A DNA stretch of 64,000 bases, from positions 434,001 to 498,000 of the forward strand of contig NZ_CP096020.1 in NCBI RefSeq assembly GCF_023115355.1. The letters run 5' to 3'. The stretch is from Halocatena salina (lineage in GTDB: Archaea > Halobacteriota > Halobacteria > Halobacteriales > Haloarculaceae). This document shows, piece after piece, positions 52,931 to 61,246 of this stretch. The first letter of the stretch is position 1. Each line of letters begins with the position of its first letter. The notes beneath the pieces were generated by a model. That model searched no databases and had not been told where the DNA came from. It saw only the letters and a program-made list of their open reading frames with translations. The position numbers and the translations under genes are program-made.

Positions 52931-54127
52931 ATGAGGCGGACGGGCGTTTGGCTTCTCGGAGCGCACGGGAACGTTGCGACGACAGCGATGGTGGGTGCGC
53001 GCGCGATCGCTGCTGAGGAGGTGGGAACGGGGGGATTGGTTACGGCTCAGGACCCGTGTCATCGCCTGGATCTTCCCCCGATCGAGGGGTTCGTTTTCGG
53101 TGGCCACGACGTTTCCGCGACGACCGTTAGCTCGACAGCGCGTATGCTCTCGGAACGAGCCACTATTCCGCCGGAGATCGTCAAAGCGGTGGACGAAGAT
53201 CTCGAACGGATCGAGGAGCGTATCGAGACTGGAACGGCGATCAACTGTGGGCGAGCGATCGAAGATCGCGTGGAAAGAGCATTCTCCGAACGGAACGTTT
53301 CTGACACCGTCGCCCGCCTTCGAGAGGAATATCGCGCGTTCGTCACCGAACAGAACGTGGATCGACTCGTCGTGGTAAACGTTTCCTCGACCGAGCCGCC
53401 GCTGTCCGATCCGGGACGGTACGACACCGTGAGTAGCGTAGAACGGGCCGTCGCTGACGACGATAGAGATCTTCCCGCGAGTAGTTTGTACGCGTACGCT
53501 GCCCTCCTCGATGGCTATCCGTACATCAACTTCACGCCGAGCACGGGGGCTTCCCTCGGTGGACTCAAAGCGTTGGCTCGCCGAAAAAACGTTCCTCACA
53601 TGGGACGAGACGGCAAAACAGGTGAAACGCTCCTGAAATCCGCACTCGCACCGATGTTTGCCCGACGAAATCTTCGCGTTCGGTCGTGGGAAGGCCACAA
53701 TATCCTCGGCAACGCAGACGGTCGCGTGCTCGAAGACGAGGCGAACGAGGCTGGGAAGTTGGCTAGTAAAAGCGGGGTGCTCGACGGCATTCTCGACGAG
53801 GAGTTTCACAATCGTGTGCGGATCGACTACACGCCGCCACTCGGCGACTGGAAAACCGCGTGGGACGACATCCGATTCAGTGGGTTCCTCGATACCCCGA
53901 TGAAGATGCAGTTCACATGGGAAGGGTCGGATTCCATTCTCGCCGCACCGCTCGTCCTCGATCTCATCAGATTGATCGTACACGCCGACGAACACGGGGA
54001 AGGGGGTCTCCAACCACAGTTGGCGTCCTTCTTCAAATCCCCGCTTGGCGTCGACGAACATGACCTTTCACGACAGTTCGGCATGCTCACTAACTACGTA
54101 AACCGCTATGAGGGAATCGATGACTGA
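52931..54127 (+). CDS. Myo-inositol-1-phosphate-synthase-like protein (Ino1 family)
   Basis: The 398-residue protein has a Rossmann start GVWLLGAHGNVATTAMVGA, and Ino1 motifs NVSSTEPP (150-157), YINFTPS (198-204), GRDGKTGET (225-233) with the catalytic lysine, NILGNADG (257-264) and the C-terminal core LDTPMKMQFTWEG. Ino1 converts glucose-6-phosphate to inositol-1-phosphate using NAD; this copy may act on another hexose phosphate. Its position matches the dehydroquinate-synthase-like eboD of bacterial clusters, another cyclising enzyme. The start has a GGAGG sequence nearby. Confidence 0.87.
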   Translation: MRRTGVWLLGAHGNVATTAMVGARAIAAEEVGTGGLVTAQDPCHRLDLPPIEGFVFGGHDVSATTVSSTARMLSERATIPPEIVKAVDEDLERIEERIETGTAINCGRAIEDRVERAFSERNVSDTVARLREEYRAFVTEQNVDRLVVVNVSSTEPPLSDPGRYDTVSSVERAVADDDRDLPASSLYAYAALLDGYPYINFTPSTGASLGGLKALARRKNVPHMGRDGKTGETLLKSALAPMFARRNLRVRSWEGHNILGNADGRVLEDEANEAGKLASKSGVLDGILDEEFHNRVRIDYTPPLGDWKTAWDDIRFSGFLDTPMKMQFTWEGSDSILAAPLVLDLIRLIVHADEHGEGGLQPQLASFFKSPLGVDEHDLSRQFGMLTNYVNRYEGIDD

Positions 54128-55475
54128 TCACGCCACGCGGGTTATCGTCCTCGACGTCGTCGGTCTTCAGCCCGATCACGTGACGGAGGCGACCGCACCA
54201 AACCTCACAGGCGTTCTCGAAGGCGTAAACGCGTTGAAACCTCCGTTTCCAGCGCTGACCGTTCCCGTCCAAACGACGCTTACGACGGGACAGTCTCCCG
54301 GCGAGCACGGCGACGTCTCGAGCGGTGAATACGACCGAGAGACCGACGAAGCGGCGTTCTGGGAGCGTGACCGAGCAGATCGACACCGCCTGTGGGAGAC
54401 GGCACGGACAGCCGGGACGACGACGGGAGCACTGTTTTTCCAACACCTCATCGGGACGGATGCGGACATCGCAGTCACGCCGTCGCCGATCGAGGACGAG
54501 GACAACAACCTTTTAGAGATGGATTGTTGGACGAATCCCGACGATTTGTATGAGACGTTGCGAGCGGAGTACGGACATTTCCCCTTGCATCGATACTGGG
54601 GTCCCGCGGCGGACGAACACAGCAGCAGATGGATCCTCGACGCCGCGAGCGAAGCGATCGACCGCGTCGATCCGGATCTGCTATGGGTGTACGTTCCACA
54701 CCTCGACTACGCGGGACTCCGACACGGCCCGGGAGAGGAGTTGCAAGCGGCGGTCAGCACGATCGACGACTGCCTTGGGGAGTTTCTCGACGTGCTTCGG
54801 GCGAGCAAGCGATGGAACGAAACGGTCGTGAATGTCGTGAGCGAGTACGGATTTCACGACGTCGATACTCCCGTATTCCCGAACCGTGCACTCCGTGAGA
54901 ACGGGCTGTTGGCCGTCACGGACGATGGGAAGGGGACCGCAGTAGATGTTCCCAACTCGGCGGCGTTTGCGATGGTCGACCATCAAGTGGCGCACGTCTA
55001 CGTCGATGACCGTTCCCCCGCCGTCCGCCGAACGCTCGAATCGCTTGACGGCGTCGAGACAGTGCTCGGCAAGGTGGGACAGGCCGAACGAAACATCGAT
55101 CATCCAAACACGGGCGATTTCGTTCTCGTCGCAGAGCCAGATGCGTGGTTTCAGTACTACTGGTGGGACGACCCCGAGGACGCACCCCCGTATGCGACTG
55201 ATATGGACATCCACGCGAAGCCGGGGTTCGATCCGTGTGAGCTGTTCGGGGGCACGGAAGGACTCGTCTCGCTCGATCCGACGAAGGTCGGTGGCTCTCA
55301 CGGTCGAAGCGACGTGTACGGCGTGTACGGTCTCGGAGGACCCATGGCACCCGAAACGTCCGCCGACGGAGTCGTGGACGCACGAGCCGTCGCGCCGACG
55401 ATCACGGAACTGTTGGGCATCACCGACTCCATACCGATGTCGTTCAGCCACCCTCCAGTGACAGAATGTGAGTGA
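54120..55475 (+). CDS. Nucleotide-pyrophosphatase/phosphodiesterase, alkaline phosphatase superfamily (EboF-like)
   Basis: The protein has about 451 residues from ATG 54120, overlapping the Ino1-like stop by eight bases. It has the metal Asp12 in VIVLDVVGL, the nucleophile-region FPALTVPVQTTLTTGQSPGEHG (Thr47 likely), the LDYAGLRHGPG metal site, the SEYGFHD site and the final His in GGSHGRSD. This is the NPP/type I phosphodiesterase pattern. No signal peptide, so cytoplasmic. The corresponding bacterial gene is eboF. The substrate is unknown. Confidence 0.85.
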   Translation: MTDHATRVIVLDVVGLQPDHVTEATAPNLTGVLEGVNALKPPFPALTVPVQTTLTTGQSPGEHGDVSSGEYDRETDEAAFWERDRADRHRLWETARTAGTTTGALFFQHLIGTDADIAVTPSPIEDEDNNLLEMDCWTNPDDLYETLRAEYGHFPLHRYWGPAADEHSSRWILDAASEAIDRVDPDLLWVYVPHLDYAGLRHGPGEELQAAVSTIDDCLGEFLDVLRASKRWNETVVNVVSEYGFHDVDTPVFPNRALRENGLLAVTDDGKGTAVDVPNSAAFAMVDHQVAHVYVDDRSPAVRRTLESLDGVETVLGKVGQAERNIDHPNTGDFVLVAEPDAWFQYYWWDDPEDAPPYATDMDIHAKPGFDPCELFGGTEGLVSLDPTKVGGSHGRSDVYGVYGLGGPMAPETSADGVVDARAVAPTITELLGITDSIPMSFSHPPVTECE

Positions 55476-55657
55476 CGACAGGCAGATCGACGGCCGTCAT
55501 CGATACACCGCAGTGGCACACAGGACGACGAGTCGGATACCAGTAAGATGGAGAGCTCACTGTCGGAAGGCAGTCGCCGGCGATCCGCCATGACAGACGT
55601 ACTGTTGTTATCCGCCGACCGATGGCAGCGTTTTCGGTCCGATCCCCGCACAGAGGG

Positions 55658-56629
55658 TCAGACGACCTGATTGTCGAGATCCTCATACTCGCCGGTTTCG
55701 ACCACGCGGTCGACGTTTCGAGCGACGATATCGGCGACGCGGGCGTAGTAGTTGGGGGTGTAACCGGCGTTGTGCGGCGTGATGTGGACGTTCGGAAACT
55801 GCCAGAGGTCGTGATCGGATGGGAGGGGTTCGGGATCGGTCACATCTAGCGCTGCCCCACGGATCGCGTTGCGCTGTACCGCAGCGGTGAGCGCGTCCGT
55901 ATCAACGATCGGACCGCGGCCGACGTTGACCACCACCGACTCGGGTGAGAGCGTCTCGAACGCCGCGTGATCGACCAGCCCACGTGTCGTTTCCGTCAGC
56001 GGACAGGCCAAAACGAGGTAGTCCGTACGTGCGAGCGCATCGTGGAAATCGGTTGCGTCGAAGCCGATGACGTCGTCCGTGGGACCCCCCTTCGAAGGCG
56101 TGTAGCGAACACCGATGGTGTGGGGTCCAAACGGTTCGAGACGTTCGACGATCGCCTGTCCGATCGCGCCGAGACCGACGACGGTGACAGTGCTGTCCCC
56201 GAGTTCCTTTTTGAATCCTTGATAATGACGCCACTCGCCCTTTCGCCCGCGCTCCCAGCCGAGGTGGAGATTGCGTACGAAAACCAGAACGTTGCCGATG
56301 ACCTGCTCTGCGATCGGTGGACCGTGGACGCCGGAGGCGTTCGTGACGGCTATCCCACGGGTTTGCAGTTCATCAAGGGGCAGATGGCCGACGCCCGCCG
56401 CAGCACAGGCGAACCACCGAACTCCCTCGGCGTGGTCGAGCAACTCCTCGCGTAACCGGTGGCCGACCACGACTGAGCTGCCACCAAGGAGGTCGCGCTC
56501 GGCACTGGGCGTCTCGGCACGGACGACACCACAGTCCGGGAGTCGGTCTCGGAGTTGCTGTGCCAGGACTTCGGTAGACTGCCCGTGAGCACCACACCGA
56601 AGCACGCCCACATCCGGTCTCTCAGTCAT
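55658..56629 (-). CDS. D-2-hydroxyacid dehydrogenase (NAD-dependent)
   Basis: The protein has about 323 residues from ATG 56629 (MTERPDVGVLRCGAHG; longer in-frame sequence is not protein-like). The NAD-binding fold has VVGLGAIGQAIVERL. The catalytic triad is Arg in NVGRGPIVD, Glu in DVTDPEPLP and His in ITPHNAGY. It reduces 2-keto acids or oxidises 2-hydroxyacids. It may belong to acid-sugar metabolism (for example glyoxylate/hydroxypyruvate or a keto-deoxy acid), which is not shown. Confidence 0.88.
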   Translation of the reverse strand: MTERPDVGVLRCGAHGQSTEVLAQQLRDRLPDCGVVRAETPSAERDLLGGSSVVVGHRLREELLDHAEGVRWFACAAAGVGHLPLDELQTRGIAVTNASGVHGPPIAEQVIGNVLVFVRNLHLGWERGRKGEWRHYQGFKKELGDSTVTVVGLGAIGQAIVERLEPFGPHTIGVRYTPSKGGPTDDVIGFDATDFHDALARTDYLVLACPLTETTRGLVDHAAFETLSPESVVVNVGRGPIVDTDALTAAVQRNAIRGAALDVTDPEPLPSDHDLWQFPNVHITPHNAGYTPNYYARVADIVARNVDRVVETGEYEDLDNQVV

Positions 56630-56785
56630 CGATACCACCTGACACCAGTGTTCTGATCGACATTCAGTTCTCGATAGGCACGCGAATCCCTTAATTCGTG
56701 GCTTCCCGGTCGATCGTGCAGTTGAAACCGTTGGAGCACCCGTGTTCTGTCGTTCGTGACGACGGAACACCTGAGCTGTACCGTA

Positions 56786-58678
56786 TCAGACTCGATCGAC
56801 GGGGATCTCGTACGTCGGATCGTGCACGAATCGATCGAGTTCGGCTTCGAGAGACAGCTTCGTGGCGCTTGGAAGGACGATCCGAACGGTGTTCGAGTCG
56901 GGGGCGACCGTCGCCTCACTGTGTTCGACACGCGCGAACCGGTGCTCCCCGTAGGCACCAGCCTGTACGACCAACTCCCGTGGCGTGGCACCGCTGTTGA
57001 GCAGCGTGAAACCGACGCCGCTGTCGTTCACGTCGGTGACGAGTGCGGCCACGCCCGGCGGAAGTCCTGGTCTGCCACGTTCGGCGTCAAAATGACGGAT
57101 CTGTGCCATCAACAGCCCGCCGTAGTAGACGGGTTGGGGCGCGCCCATGGTAAGCTGGAGCAATCCTCGGTGAAACACGGGATTCCGGTCCCGGAGGTAA
57201 TCCTCGTCGATTTCGGTCGGTTCGTCTTCCTCGCGCAGCCGAGAGAGGCGTCGGTAGACGCGGGCGTGGGTAGCCGCCAGCAGTCGTTCTGGATACCGGG
57301 GAAACTCGTCGTCGAGATACGCGAGCCACGCGTACTCCTCTCCAGCGCCGTGTTTCGTCGATGGCGTCCGGTCGACCGATGTCCACGGCTGTGAGCCCCA
57401 ATCCCGGAGCCGTCGCACCCGCTCTCGGTCTTCCGGTGTCATCGACATGTACCAGAGATGGACGGTGTACGGATCGTCGCGGTGGGGACGGAACTCATAC
57501 CAGCCGTCGCGCCACATCACTTCGCCGTCGTCATCGGTGAGCACGCCCGAGGCGTCGTAATGATAGTCACCGGGATCGCCGTACTTGTGTGGGATGTACA
57601 ACGTTTCGTGACCTTCTCCATCGCTCACTGGAACGCCTTCATTCAGCAGAACGTCTAGCTGCGAACGAGGAAACGAGAGGTACTCCCGATCGCCGGTGAG
57701 TAACACGGCGTTCTCGGCACTGATGATCGGTCCGATCCCGACGTAGTGCCAGCCACCCCATGACCAACCGTAGTAGCCACCGTACCACGAGCCGTCGGTG
57801 TACTCACCGATCGCTCCCGATCGACCGACGTTGTCCGGGATGAGTCCACCGTTGGCATCGGTCCGTTCGCGCCACGCCGCGAGATACGAAAGCACCCAGT
57901 CGCGGTACCTGTCGTCACCAGTGTGGAGATACGCGTTGGTCATCAGGCTCGTTATATTGAGATTGAGCGGGATGTCGCCCTTCGAGCACCGTTCGTCGAG
58001 CACCTCGAACAGGCGAGCTTCGTTGTCGGGATCGAGCAGGTCGGCCGCGCTATCGAACTCCAGATCGCGCCACGGCAGTCCGTGGCGTGCCCACCGGTAG
58101 TCAGCGCCGTAGGGATGATGTTCGTACGCCGAGAAATCGCAGTATTCCGGTCCCATCGAGCCGTTCATCGGTCCTCGGACGAGGCACTGCTCGGCGTCGT
58201 AGTTGCCGGTGTCGCTCTCACCGAAATACAGCTGTGCGAACCGCTCTGCTCGCTCGACGACCGCGTCATCATCGGGGGCTGCAAGGCCCATGTTGTACGT
58301 GTACTGGTTTCCTTCACCCAGATGGAACCAGTCACGGCAGTGTTCGAACTCTTCGACCACCATCGGGTGACCGAACGGCGTTTCCGTTCGTCGCCCTCGT
58401 CGGAGCGCTCCCTCATAGACGGTGCGGGCGTGGGTGAGCACGCGCTCGTGGCCCCCCATCGCGTACACCAGCGGCCAGTTGTAAAACCCCTCAACCACGT
58501 CGTCGAACCCATCACACCCGACGTGGTCCGTCGGTGGCCAGAACGGCTCACCGTCCGCCTCGAAGTACTGCTCGACGAACCGGTCAACGGCGTCCGCGAG
58601 CAGATCGAAGAGGTTGCGCTGGAGCACTGCCCACTGGGGTGGCTGCTCGATCGACGTTTGGGCCGTTATCTCGACCAT
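56786..58678 (-). CDS. Large unrecognised enzyme, probable (alpha/alpha)-toroid carbohydrate-active protein
   Basis: The protein has about 630 residues from ATG 58678 (MVEITAQTSIEQPPQWAVLQRNLFDLL). It is rich in Trp and Tyr, with repeated helix-loop segments such as FFEADGEPFWPPTDH-like, GFYNWPLVYAMGGHERVL, FHLGEGNQYTYNMGL, SYLAAWRERTDANGGLIPDNVG and GSWYGGYYGWSWGGWHYVG. This layout suggests a helical toroid glycoside hydrolase or lyase, but I cannot name a family or catalytic residues. The C-terminal 80 residues are beta-rich. No signal peptide. It is 43 bases after the ThuA-like gene in the same direction, so they are likely co-transcribed. Confidence 0.65.
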   Translation of the reverse strand: MVEITAQTSIEQPPQWAVLQRNLFDLLADAVDRFVEQYFEADGEPFWPPTDHVGCDGFDDVVEGFYNWPLVYAMGGHERVLTHARTVYEGALRRGRRTETPFGHPMVVEEFEHCRDWFHLGEGNQYTYNMGLAAPDDDAVVERAERFAQLYFGESDTGNYDAEQCLVRGPMNGSMGPEYCDFSAYEHHPYGADYRWARHGLPWRDLEFDSAADLLDPDNEARLFEVLDERCSKGDIPLNLNITSLMTNAYLHTGDDRYRDWVLSYLAAWRERTDANGGLIPDNVGRSGAIGEYTDGSWYGGYYGWSWGGWHYVGIGPIISAENAVLLTGDREYLSFPRSQLDVLLNEGVPVSDGEGHETLYIPHKYGDPGDYHYDASGVLTDDDGEVMWRDGWYEFRPHRDDPYTVHLWYMSMTPEDRERVRRLRDWGSQPWTSVDRTPSTKHGAGEEYAWLAYLDDEFPRYPERLLAATHARVYRRLSRLREEDEPTEIDEDYLRDRNPVFHRGLLQLTMGAPQPVYYGGLLMAQIRHFDAERGRPGLPPGVAALVTDVNDSGVGFTLLNSGATPRELVVQAGAYGEHRFARVEHSEATVAPDSNTVRIVLPSATKLSLEAELDRFVHDPTYEIPVDRV

Positions 58679-58721
58679 GTATCGTTCCGATCGCCCGCCA
58701 CAATCAAGCTTCGGGTCGCCG

Positions 58722-59447
58722 TTATGTTTCCTCGATCGACTCGATGGGATCGACAGAACCCTCTCTCGTGGTGGCCCCCTCGGTAGGTGTTGCCCACGCC
58801 ACGGCATTGCTCACCACTCGTTTGACTTCCGGCTGGTGGAAGATCGGATACGCCTCGTGACCCGGCCGAAACGCGAAGATCCGTCCCCGTCCACGCCGGT
58901 AGCAGACGCCCGAACGGAACACCTCACCACCCTCGAACCACGACGTGAAGACGGTCCGGTCGGGTTCGGGCACGTCGTACGGTTCGCCGTACATCTCCGT
59001 GGCGGGGATCTCGAAATACTCGTCCAATCCATCCGTGATCGGATGTCCGGGATCGACGACCCAGACGCGTTCTAACTCCCCGCCGTGGCGGTATTTGATG
59101 CCACACGACGTTCCCATTAGCTGTTTGAATGGTTTGGAGTTTTTCCCAGAATGCAACGCGATAAACCCCATTCCGTTCTGCACGCGCTCGACGACTCGGT
59201 CGGCTACGGCGTCACTAACGTCGTCGTTGGCACAGTGTGACCACCACACCAACACGTCGGTCTCCGCGAGCGTCGACCGATCGAGCCCGTGCTCGGGATC
59301 GTGAAGCGTTGCCGTGCGGACGGCTACGCCGTCGTCCGCGAGTCCGTCCGCGAGCGCGCCGTGGATGCCCTCCGGGTAGATCTCGGCGACCGCCTCGTCT
59401 TCCTGTTCGTGAACGTGTTCGTTCCAGACGGTGACCTGTGTGGTCAT
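58722..59447 (-). CDS. ThuA-like domain protein
   Basis: The protein has about 241 residues from ATG 59447 (MTTQVTVWNEHVHEQE); the longer frame reads through the divergent promoter. The class-I-glutamine-amidotransferase-like fold of ThuA proteins is clear: DVLVWWSHCANDDV, GMGFIALHSGKNSKPFKQLMG, ELERVWVVDPGHPITDGL and GRGRIFAFRPGHEAYPIFHQPEVKRVVSNAVAWA. ThuA proteins occur in trehalose and other sugar loci; some are linked to 3-keto-glycoside metabolism. It heads an operon with the unrecognised enzyme at 56786. Confidence 0.87.
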   Translation of the reverse strand: MTTQVTVWNEHVHEQEDEAVAEIYPEGIHGALADGLADDGVAVRTATLHDPEHGLDRSTLAETDVLVWWSHCANDDVSDAVADRVVERVQNGMGFIALHSGKNSKPFKQLMGTSCGIKYRHGGELERVWVVDPGHPITDGLDEYFEIPATEMYGEPYDVPEPDRTVFTSWFEGGEVFRSGVCYRRGRGRIFAFRPGHEAYPIFHQPEVKRVVSNAVAWATPTEGATTREGSVDPIESIEET

Positions 59448-59558
59448 ACACGTGTACCTGACGGCGATCGTGATAAGTCCTCCGTCCACGGCGTTTTTGG
59501 AGAACCGACCGATCAGTGAAGCGAAACGTATATGCGGTGTCCCGCCGCCCGTTCGTTC

Positions 59559-60695
59559 GTGAACGTAACTGACATACGAGTGATCGGACTTTCTCACTCG
59601 TTACCCGAAGGGAAAGGCTTGGGTGATGCACGCGGGATCGGCCGAACGCGATCGACGACGCTGCTTCGACTGACGACGTCGGACGGCACCGTCGGCTGGG
59701 GTGAGGCGTTCGCTCCCGGATCGATCGCCCAGTCCACCCTCGACGAACTGTTTCGGGACGACGTGATCGGCATGGACCCGTTCACTGTCGAATCGCTGGC
59801 GGAGAGTACCTACACGGATCCGTACCACTTCGGTGGGAGCGTATTCGTCCAGAGCGTCCTCAGCGCGATCGACACCGCCTGTTGGGACATCATCGGGAAG
59901 ACTGTCGGGCAGCCGATCCATCGTCTACTCGGCGGTACCGAACGCACGGCGCTTACTCCCTATGCATCTACGATGTATTTCGCCGAAGAAGACCGACCGA
60001 TCGAGCAGCCGATCGAGACCGCCCGCAAAGAGGGGTTTACCGCCGCGAAGATCAAGATCGGAAGCGGCGTCAGTGCCGATGTTGAGCGGGTACGTACTGC
60101 GCGATCGATCCTCGGTGAAGACGCGCATCTCATGGCAGACATGAACGGAAACTACCGGCCCGATCAGGCGATCCAAAGCGCCCGCGCGCTCTCGGAGTTC
60201 GATCTTACGTGGATCGAAGAGCCGGTGCCACCGGAAAACTACTCCGGGTACCGGGAGATCGGCCGGGCGATCGACACGCCGATCGCAGCCGGTGAGGCCC
60301 ATTACGGACGGTTCGCGTTCAAGCGACTCCTCGACGATCGGCTTGTCGACATCGTCCAGCCGAACCTCGCCCGGTGTGGGGGTCTCTCGGAGGCCCGGCG
60401 TATCGCCGATCTGGCCACGACCGAAAACGTCGGCATCACCCCCCACGTCTGGAACAGCGCGGTCGGACTCGCTGCTGCCGTCCAGTTCGCCGCAAGCCTG
60501 CCGGCGTATCCCCACAGCCGAACCGAACCCGAGCCGGCGTTTCTCGAGTTCGATCGCAGCCACAATCCTCTCCGCTCCGAAATCCTCCGAACTCCCTTCG
60601 ATCCAACTGATGGGGTTCTCGATGTGCCACAGGAGCCGGGACTCGGGATCACTGTCGACACGACGGCGCTCGAACAGTACCGAATTGACAGCTGA
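59559..60695 (+). CDS. Enolase-superfamily (mandelate racemase subgroup) enzyme, second
   Basis: The protein has about 378 residues from GTG 59559. A TATA-like ACGTATATG (59526-59534) overlaps an upstream in-frame ATG at 59532, so the GTG about 28 bases after it is the better start. The barrel has Lys164-x-Lys166 (AAKIKIGSG), Asp194 (MADMNGNY), Glu220 (WIEEPVPP), Glu246 (AAGEAHYG) and His296 (TPHVWNS). K-x-K with late His fits racemases, dehydratases and cycloisomerases of acid sugars, such as galactarolactone cycloisomerase, the step after a uronate dehydrogenase. It is only distantly related to the enzyme at 21065, which has K-x-R. Confidence 0.87.
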   Translation: MNVTDIRVIGLSHSLPEGKGLGDARGIGRTRSTTLLRLTTSDGTVGWGEAFAPGSIAQSTLDELFRDDVIGMDPFTVESLAESTYTDPYHFGGSVFVQSVLSAIDTACWDIIGKTVGQPIHRLLGGTERTALTPYASTMYFAEEDRPIEQPIETARKEGFTAAKIKIGSGVSADVERVRTARSILGEDAHLMADMNGNYRPDQAIQSARALSEFDLTWIEEPVPPENYSGYREIGRAIDTPIAAGEAHYGRFAFKRLLDDRLVDIVQPNLARCGGLSEARRIADLATTENVGITPHVWNSAVGLAAAVQFAASLPAYPHSRTEPEPAFLEFDRSHNPLRSEILRTPFDPTDGVLDVPQEPGLGITVDTTALEQYRIDS

Positions 60696-60729
60696 AGAGG
60701 GATCCAGCCATCGGAACTGATATCAGCAC

Positions 60730-60746
60730 GTTCCCGGTATCAGAAC
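60730..60746. promoter_or_regulatory. 17-bp palindrome, GTTC-N9-GAAC class
   Basis: GTTCCCGGTATCAGAAC. Shares GTTCCCG and AGAAC with the copy at 60852. Confidence 0.55.
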
Positions 60747-60851
60747 GATCTAATAGATACATGACGTTCCACGTTCCTCTCTCTGATGGATGTTACCGCC
60801 GGTAGACGAACGCATTGAGAAGGAAAAGTGTACTGCCGTCGTTCTGATCTC

Positions 60852-60868
60852 GTTCCCGGGAGAAGAAC
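60852..60868. promoter_or_regulatory. 17-bp palindrome, GTTC-N9-GAAC class
   Basis: GTTCCCGGGAGAAGAAC, 122 bases after the copy at 60730. Confidence 0.55.
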
Positions 60869-61094
60869 GGAGTGGTGTCGATGCCCGTCCCCCGTGCGAA
60901 GCGCCTGCTACAGCGTAACCGCAAACAGTGAGGATGAGACAACCGTCGTTCGGCTATCTACTCGCCCATCTGTATTCTCATCTTGGGAACAGCGGGTGCG
61001 TACACGATTCCACCAGTGCGGTGAAACGACGAAGAACCATCACGACTGCTCGCTCGTTGTCAGCCAATGAATCATCTTGGTTCCGAATCGGGGA

Positions 61095-61114
61095 TTACAC
61101 CAGTACGACTGTAA
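61095..61114. promoter_or_regulatory. 20-bp palindrome TTACA-N3-GTAC-N3-TGTAA
   Basis: TTACACCAGTACGACTGTAA. Exact match; the right half and flank are the same as in the copy at 40628 (GTACGACTGTAATCC). Confidence 0.75.
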
Positions 61115-61166
61115 TCCATCGTAGTGACTCGGAACGATAACGAGGACAGTGAAACCCATCCCGGTG

Positions 61167-61186
61167 TTACAGCACTACGTCTGTAA
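61167..61186. promoter_or_regulatory. 20-bp palindrome with CTAC centre
   Basis: TTACAGCACTACGTCTGTAA: both arms exact, centre CTAC instead of GTAC; 72 bases (centre to centre) from the copy at 61095. Confidence 0.65.
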
Positions 61187-61195
61187 CGTCTTGCG

Positions 61196-61212
61196 TCTCG
61201 TTCGTGACGAGA
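61196..61212. promoter_or_regulatory. 17-bp inverted repeat TCTCGT-N5-ACGAGA
   Basis: Same 6-5-6 layout as the GTTCCC sites but with different arms; it lies between the 20-bp site at 61167 and the GTTTCC site at 61219. Confidence 0.45.
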
Positions 61213-61218
61213 AACCTC

Positions 61219-61235
61219 GTTTCCGAACGGGAAAC
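61219..61235. promoter_or_regulatory. 17-bp palindrome GTTTCC-N5-GGAAAC
   Basis: GTTTCCGAACGGGAAAC, 12 bases past the stop of the IclR gene at 61247. It has the same arms as the site in that gene's own promoter (62045). Confidence 0.65.
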
Positions 61236-61246
61236 ATCCGGCAGCG

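Larger units (their letters stand above)
60696..61246. other. Intergenic block E, 551 bases between convergent genes, six palindromes
   Basis: No convincing protein gene. It holds 17-bp palindromes at 60730, 60852, 61196 (TCTCGT-N5-ACGAGA) and 61219, and 20-bp palindromes at 61095 and 61167. Both flanking genes end here, so an ordinary promoter for them is excluded. A small RNA, a lost gene or an architectural role are options. Confidence 0.7.

Noticed and set aside
12239-61235. The palindrome-bearing blocks as copies of a small mobile element
   Set aside because: Apart from the palindromes, the blocks do not align with each other, their lengths and site orders differ, and no terminal repeats or target duplications were seen.
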